Shown here: piece after piece, positions 58,941-64,000 of the stretch
Layout: every line of letters begins with the position of its first letter
Position numbering within the stretch: the first letter of the stretch is position 1
Origin: Cenococcum geophilum 1.58
Taxonomy: Eukaryota; Ascomycota; Dothideomycetes; Gloniales; Gloniaceae
Direction of reading: 5' to 3'
DNA length: 64,000 nt
Assembly: GCA_001692895.1 (NCBI GenBank)
Contig: KV748266.1
Location: 62,001 to 126,000 of the forward strand
Program-made: the position numbers and the translations under genes
Notes under the pieces: model-generated
The model's input: the letters and a program-made list of their open reading frames with translations, nothing else
What the model was told of the DNA's origin: nothing
Database searches by the model: none

Positions 58941-61665
58941 AAACCCTATTTAGAACTTCACCTTTTTACCCTTAACAAACCTTAGAGATAGTTATAATTA
59001 GCTAAAGCAAAAACTAAGCAGAATTAAGAACAACGGCACGCTTATTATATCTTTATCTAGTAAACTACTAGTCCTCTATAAAGGAGCTAAGCGACAGATT
59101 AGTAACATCCTAACAGAAGTTAAAGGCTTTGCGGTTAATTGGCGTTAAGCAGTGCTTATCTAAATCTATAATAAGATTTTACTCTTACAAGAAAACTACG
59201 TAAATGCGGCTAGTGTAGTAGTTAATTTTATTAACCAAGATAACGGACTATAAGCATCTCTAGGAAAAGACGTATTTATATTAATCTTTAAGGATATCTC
59301 TAACATTAGCAAAATGGCTAAAGATTAGAGAAACCAATATAATAAAGCTAGAGAAACTATCCGAAAGGCCTAGGGATAAGATATTCTTAATAGACCGCTA
59401 AAATACGCAGTCTTCTATAACTTCCTCTCCGCCGTCCAAAAGCTCGCAATATACCCACTTCCTAAAGTTATAGTAAGAGTTAATAAAGCTCTAATTAATA
59501 GGCTCGAACGTCTAGGACGTAGCATTAAGAATACTACTTAACTACAGCCGACCGATTTTGCGCTCGCATCTAAGATGTTAGGAAGGATAATATTAGACTA
59601 GGTAGTAAATAAGCATAGTTTAGAAAGACACTTAACTAGCTTCTTTATTCTAAATAAGGACCTACCGCTAAGAAGTGGGAGACTAACTACCGTAGGACTA
59701 GAGGTTACCAATATCGGAATTAGATAAGCAGGAGAGAGCTTAGCTCTCGCACTGCGAATATATTTACGGCATGCTTTTAATATAATAAATCCCTTAGCCT
59801 TTTAGCCATTAACACCTATTTAAGGAGGAGGCGTTAGTATTATGCTAAGCCCGTCCTAATAAGGATTGCCTATATTAGTTAACTCGCCTTTATTATCCAT
59901 AAATAAAAGCATTCTCGCAGCTAGAACGCCTGTTAGCTCGCCCCCGCGGCTACTAGTATCTTTATTAAGAAGGAATCCAAGAAGGGGGCTAATAATTGCT
60001 TACCCGGAAGTAGGGGGGCTAGGAGTAGAATTAATGTTTAATAAGAATATTATTAAGCTGGGAGATGATATAGAGTATATTAAGGAGGCTATAGATACTA
60101 TAGCGGTACTCCGTGCAAAACAAGAATGTAATTATAAGGATAATATACTAGCGCATCTTAAGGTGTCCCTAAATTAAACTACCAAAATCGAACCAACAGA
60201 GGTTATAAAGCTCTTACGCAGCTAATATAGGGCGGCTAGTTTTAATCTGGAGATATGCAAGGTCTGCTAGATGCATACTCAAGCAATGGGAGGACGTATA
60301 GGTTTGGCAATAAAAGGTTTAAACTATGCCGCACTATGTTACAGACTCCGTTTAATATATTATGCCTATAACTACCTCGGCACCATAAAGACCGATCTCA
60401 CCACATACTCCTGGTTTAGAAAGGCTTATAGACCTCTAGTTCCGTCTAATTCCTTAAAACCGTATAAGTTTATTTATAACTTAGCGCTAAGGTTTTCCTA
60501 CAATAGAGAGGCTTTACTTAATTGGATAATGTTACCAAAAGACCAAAAAGTATAGTAGCGAGAAGGATCCGTAATTTTAAACGTGTTTAAATAGTGGTAG
60601 GATTCTAGCATCTTAATAATAATCGACGAGGAAATGCGTATATACCGCCATTATTAGCGTCTAATTAATGGGCGGCTAAATTACGGCTGGTTAAGAACGA
60701 TGGTTTATGGTCTCTACTAATAGCTAATAAGATAAGACCCTTAGTATTATCGTCTTTATTGCGCCCTTAGACCTAATAGCTAGTGGCGACTTATCTCCTA
60801 CCCTTATTATGCAAAATTCGCAGTTAAAGAAAACTCTACAGCTTTCCGCTATATTAACGTTAATATTCCCTCGCTCCTTAAAAGTAGATACGGTACTAAT
60901 ATAATCTAAGAAAGCGTTTCTCTAAATAATAAGACTAAGAATAACTGTACGATTATCTTACCCGGCATGCATCACTACCTAAAATTATAGTAAGAGGATT
61001 TTAAGGCGTGAGGATCAACTAAGGGCAATAAATTCGTTTATAAGATCTCTAACTAAAACTAGACTACTAAAGACGTAGAAAAGTATACGACCAACTAGGT
61101 AGCTTAGCTATATAAGAAAGGAGATATACGTATAACTATGCCTTACCTTCCTTATAGAGCGAAAGGACCTTTAACTAGAACCCGGCGAATAATGCTACCA
61201 TAGTTTGTTGGTATTTAGGACGATTATAATAACCTTAAGGTTACTAAAGGAGGTACTTAGGCAGAGTTGGCAGATGCGTACTAAGACTTAAGAGCGCCGC
61301 CCCATACGCCGTCTGGACATGCCAATCTCTACGGCGCAATTTTATATCGCTTCCCTGCAGTAGTTAAGCTTATAGCTGCCAGCGCTTTATCTAACGCCCT
61401 TCTCGGTAAACAACAATAGGATTCTCTAGCCCCGTGTTACTTTAGCACGTTAAATCTAAGGTGTATAGGCGAATTGGTGTTTATACCCTATACAAGACAA
61501 CTTCGTGAAAATTTTCCTATGGGAGTGGGTTTATGTAACGAGGTTCGCCCTTATAAAATACCATTAGTAGGTTATTTTTGGGGAGAGTACCTATTAATTA
61601 CTAATTCCCTACCCATTTCTTTAGCAAGGAGAAGAGATAGGGTACAGGATAAAAAGTCGCTTTAG
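58941..61665 (+). other. extra coding-like region of element I, function unknown
   Basis: About 2.7 kb between pol and the 3' LTR read as protein on the plus strand, with several long open stretches (59866-60177, 60271-60555, 61474-61665), better kept than the pol of the same element. Composition and amino acid use are protein-like (YKIPLVGYFWGEYLL and GELVFIPYTRQLRENFP in the last one). It has no gag, protease, reverse transcriptase or integrase motif and no obvious signal peptide. It reminds me of large fungal proteins of unknown function rather than of an envelope protein; this is memory, not a search. It may be a captured host gene or part of a separate insertion. It is broken. Confidence 0.5.
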
Positions 61666-61975
61666 GGGTAATTGGTAGCTGCTTCCAAGCTAGCAAGCTA
61701 TTGTAACGCCTCTTATTCTTAAGTGCAAAACTATTTAATAAAAATCTTTCTTTTAGAGCGCTTTTTCTACTCTAGGAACGGCAGAATACGGCAGAAATAG
61801 ATAAAAGAGCTAGGATTTCCTTTTCTTGGTGTAAACTGGACCATAGTAAGCAAAATACCAGAACGAAAAAACACCAGTCGCTAGAGCTCCCCTAGCATTT
61901 TAAAAACGGGCCAGAGTGTCCACTTAGCTACTAGTACATGTTAAGCTGCCTAGGAAGGATTATACAACGGAATAT

Positions 61976-61991
61976 AAAAAAAAAAAAAAAA
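61976..61991 (+). repeat. 16-base poly-A run
   Basis: A run of 16 As follows AATAT about 310 bases after the extra coding region. It could be the tail of a retroposed insertion whose 5' end lies near 58640, or simple homopolymer growth. Confidence 0.6.
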
Positions 61992-62527
61992 GGATTCTCT
62001 AGCAGTAGTTTAAAATTGTAACCTTCTTCTTAATAGCAACGGGAATAAAGTTGGGAAATGGATACATTCCTACCGTCTTAGGGCCATTAAGAATTATAAA
62101 GATGCGTTTAAGCTAATATATGCAACTAAGATAGAACGCTTTAATAGCTGCTTTTACTTCTACTACATCGATAATAGAATTAATTCTTTAGCTATTATGG
62201 TAGATCTAAGTAGAGTACCCCTAGTTATTATAGAAGGATAGAGTTATACGGAGTTACCTAAAGAATTATAGGACAGAACTAAGTAAATAGAAGGGCGCGA
62301 AAGAGCTATATTATCTAAGAGCCGCCAGTCTAAAGTCTCTTTTGCTACTTAGCTAAGTAGATAAGAATGGTCTTATTTAACCAGAACGGAGTCTCCTCAT
62401 TCGCTATTTTGGGTTCGTGGTAAGGGCAAGGAACGCATACAATTACCTACCGCGCCTTCGTTTTAAAGATAAGGAGTTTTAGAGTTTCGGAAGTCATTAG
62501 GGGACAACAACTTAGGTAGGGGAGGTA
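61992..62527 (+). other. second coding-like block before 3' LTR of I
   Basis: The plus-strand reading at about 62085-62500 has protein-like stretches (AIKNYKDAFKLIYATKIERF, then near 62400 PHSLFWVRGKGKERIQL) and ends in a glycine-rich run encoded by the purine tract, a common way for retroelement polyproteins to end. It may be the true 3' end of the element's polyprotein, or a further captured piece. No domain recognised; broken. Confidence 0.4.
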
Positions 62528-62805
62528 TATGGTGGTGTGATTTGGCCCCTGGATTTAATATCTAGATTGGGTATAGCTTTAGGAGAGCCTAGGCCTTATA
62601 TAAGTTATATAGATCGGTTTAGAGCCCTTAGAGTCAACAAGAACTTAGATAGGTACGACCGACTGGGAATATATTCTTTCCTTTCTTCTTACTGACTGCT
62701 TTCCTACTAATTAATTACGACCGACTGACCGACTAACTAACCGACCGACAGACCGACAGACAGCATTAAGACTTTCCTATCTAAGAGTGGTCGTACCCTC
62801 TTACA
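62528..62805 (+). repeat. right LTR of I
   Basis: 278 bp partner of 51584-51861, with the GACC/GACT/TAAC tetranucleotide stretch at about 62707-62763, followed by ATAG. Confidence 0.9.
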
Positions 62806-64000
62806 ATAGTGTTAGTAGCTAATATTTATAACCGCACTAAGGTCGTTAGCCTATAACCCTTCTAGGCAGCTAACTTTATAGGTTATAACTTTATCCTTAA
62901 ATACCCTTAGCTTATAAAAGTAGATTTTAAAATACGCTTTAAGATAGGAGCTTTTAAATAGTAGAATAATAGAGAATTAAAAGGGCGTATATTACTAATA
63001 AGCTTAAAAAATATCTTAGAGGGTATAGCTCTAGGTAAAATAGTATATACTCTATGCCTAAAGGGGTATTAAATCTAATCCCTATTTTATAGTAAAATAG
63101 GTATAAAGCTTAGTATAGGTAATAACCCCTCTATAATGGAGACCCTATAGGGAACTATTAAATAGGTCGTAGAGATATTATAGAGGGGCGGCGATCTTAA
63201 GGATCTTATAACATACTTTAACCATTATAGGTTATTTTAGCTTAAGCAATATATAAAGAATATATTATAACACCTTAAGCATTGCGTTAAAGAATTCCCT
63301 ACTCTCTACTAGCTACCGTATATAATAGTTTAATATATACTAGCAACTATATATAAACAACTACTATAGCGCGTAACACTGCCTATAAGTATTTTAAGGG
63401 AGCTCTAAGACCTACCTAATAATAACGCGGAGGATAAACACAACCCTAATTTATTAAATTCTCTATTAGGCCTAAGGCACTTATTAAGGATATTTTAAGT
63501 AGATAAGCTAAAGTTCTACTATAGAACTTGGAATATAATTATATAATTAATCTATAAGAAGGTAAGCAACCGCTAACCCTTTCTATTTATAAGCTCTCTT
63601 ATAAAAAGCTTAAGATCCTATAGGAATACTTTAATAGGTTACTAAAAAAGGGGTAAATCTAGCTTAGTTAGTCGCTAGTAGGTATACCGGTCCTCTTTAT
63701 TCTAAAACTAAATAGAACTATAAGGCTATATATAGACTATTATAGTCTTAATAAGATTATAATTAAGAACCGTTACCCACCTCTATAAGTTAATAAAATA
63801 CTAAATTAACTATGTAGGGCAAAGATCTTTATAAAGTTAGATTTATAAGCCGCCGATTATAGGCTCTATATTAAAAAGGGAGATGAGTAAAAGACTGCTG
63901 TTAAGACCTAATACGGGCACTTTAAGTATCTAGTAATGCCTTTTAGGCTAGCTAATACGCCTATAATATTTTAATTATATATTTACAGAGCCGTAGGGGA
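62806..64000 (+). mobile_element. old Ty3/gypsy copy H, reverse transcriptase part (fossil)
   Basis: Continuous with 50735-51583 before element I inserted. From about 63640 the plus strand shows the start of a Ty3/gypsy reverse transcriptase: the G-x-P-V-L-F-V block near 63690, the I-D-Y-x-x-L-N block near 63735, and the KT-x-x-x-x-x-G-x-F/Y-x-x-x-V-M-P-F block near 63890-63945. The copy leaves the window at 64000. Broken many times. Confidence 0.8.

Larger units (their letters stand above)
51584..62805 (+). mobile_element. Ty3/gypsy element I (fossil) with extra 3' coding region
   Basis: The LTRs (51584-51861 and 62528-62805) are both 278 bp, from TGTGGTGG/TATGGTGG to CCTATA/TTACA, with ATAG duplicated at 51580-51583 and 62806-62809. 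Parts: gag about 52200-53900, protease about 54520-54800, reverse transcriptase about 55850-56250 (a lineage with an RDANLPP-type motif, different from A-D), RNase H about 56600-57050, integrase about 57300-58300, and a G-rich tract at 58620-58637. Then follow about 3.8 kb before the right LTR that ordinary members of this group do not have. A purine tract (AGGTAGGGGAGG) precedes the right LTR. At 11.2 kb it is much longer than the other copies. Broken many tens of times. Confidence 0.88.

Overview
The window looks like an AT-rich, repeat-filled block from a filamentous ascomycete (Pezizomycotina). Three things point there: chromodomain-bearing Ty3/gypsy retrotransposons of fungal type; pervasive repeat-induced point mutation (RIP) with a CpA-to-TpA signature (TA, TAG and CTA everywhere, CA/TG depleted, CpG kept); and two ordinary genes with 50-60 bp GT-AG introns. 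I cannot name the species; Dothideomycetes-like is a guess.

Layout. 1-2586: old RIP-mutated DNA with a degenerate ~110 bp repeat and the left part of an old minus-strand Ty3/gypsy copy (G). 2592-16423: Ty3/gypsy copy A1 (+), with a 641 bp deleted pogo/Fot1 DNA transposon (6502-7142) and a second retrotransposon B (8285-14474) inside it. 16424-20300: right part of G with its LTR, then an inverted solo LTR of the same family that holds a solo LTR of family D. 20300-20900: LINE fragment. About 20940-24950: a GC-richer, RIP-free island with the only two credible host genes, a ubiquitin C-terminal hydrolase (minus) and an unnamed 259-residue protein (+), separated by a 577 bp TIR element. 25255-31806: a 326 bp tandem duplication split by Ty3/gypsy copy C. 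32275-42908: Ty3/gypsy copy D (-), carrying a noncoding repeat-rich insertion and a Harbinger-type transposon. 43103-50018: A2 (-), second copy of family A. 51584-62805: an 11.2 kb LTR element (I) with about 3 kb of extra coding-like sequence between pol and the 3' LTR. Pieces of an older plus-strand Ty3/gypsy copy (H) surround D, A2 and I, and its reverse transcriptase runs off the right end.

Target-site duplications fix most boundaries and give a nesting order. All retroelements are fossils with many breaks. The deleted pogo element, the 335 bp element at 50398 and the 577 bp element in the island show little RIP and look younger. The two host genes share no obvious pathway. The most unusual signals are the extra coding block of element I, noncoding modules shared between unrelated element families, and a probable frameshift near the end of the hydrolase gene.
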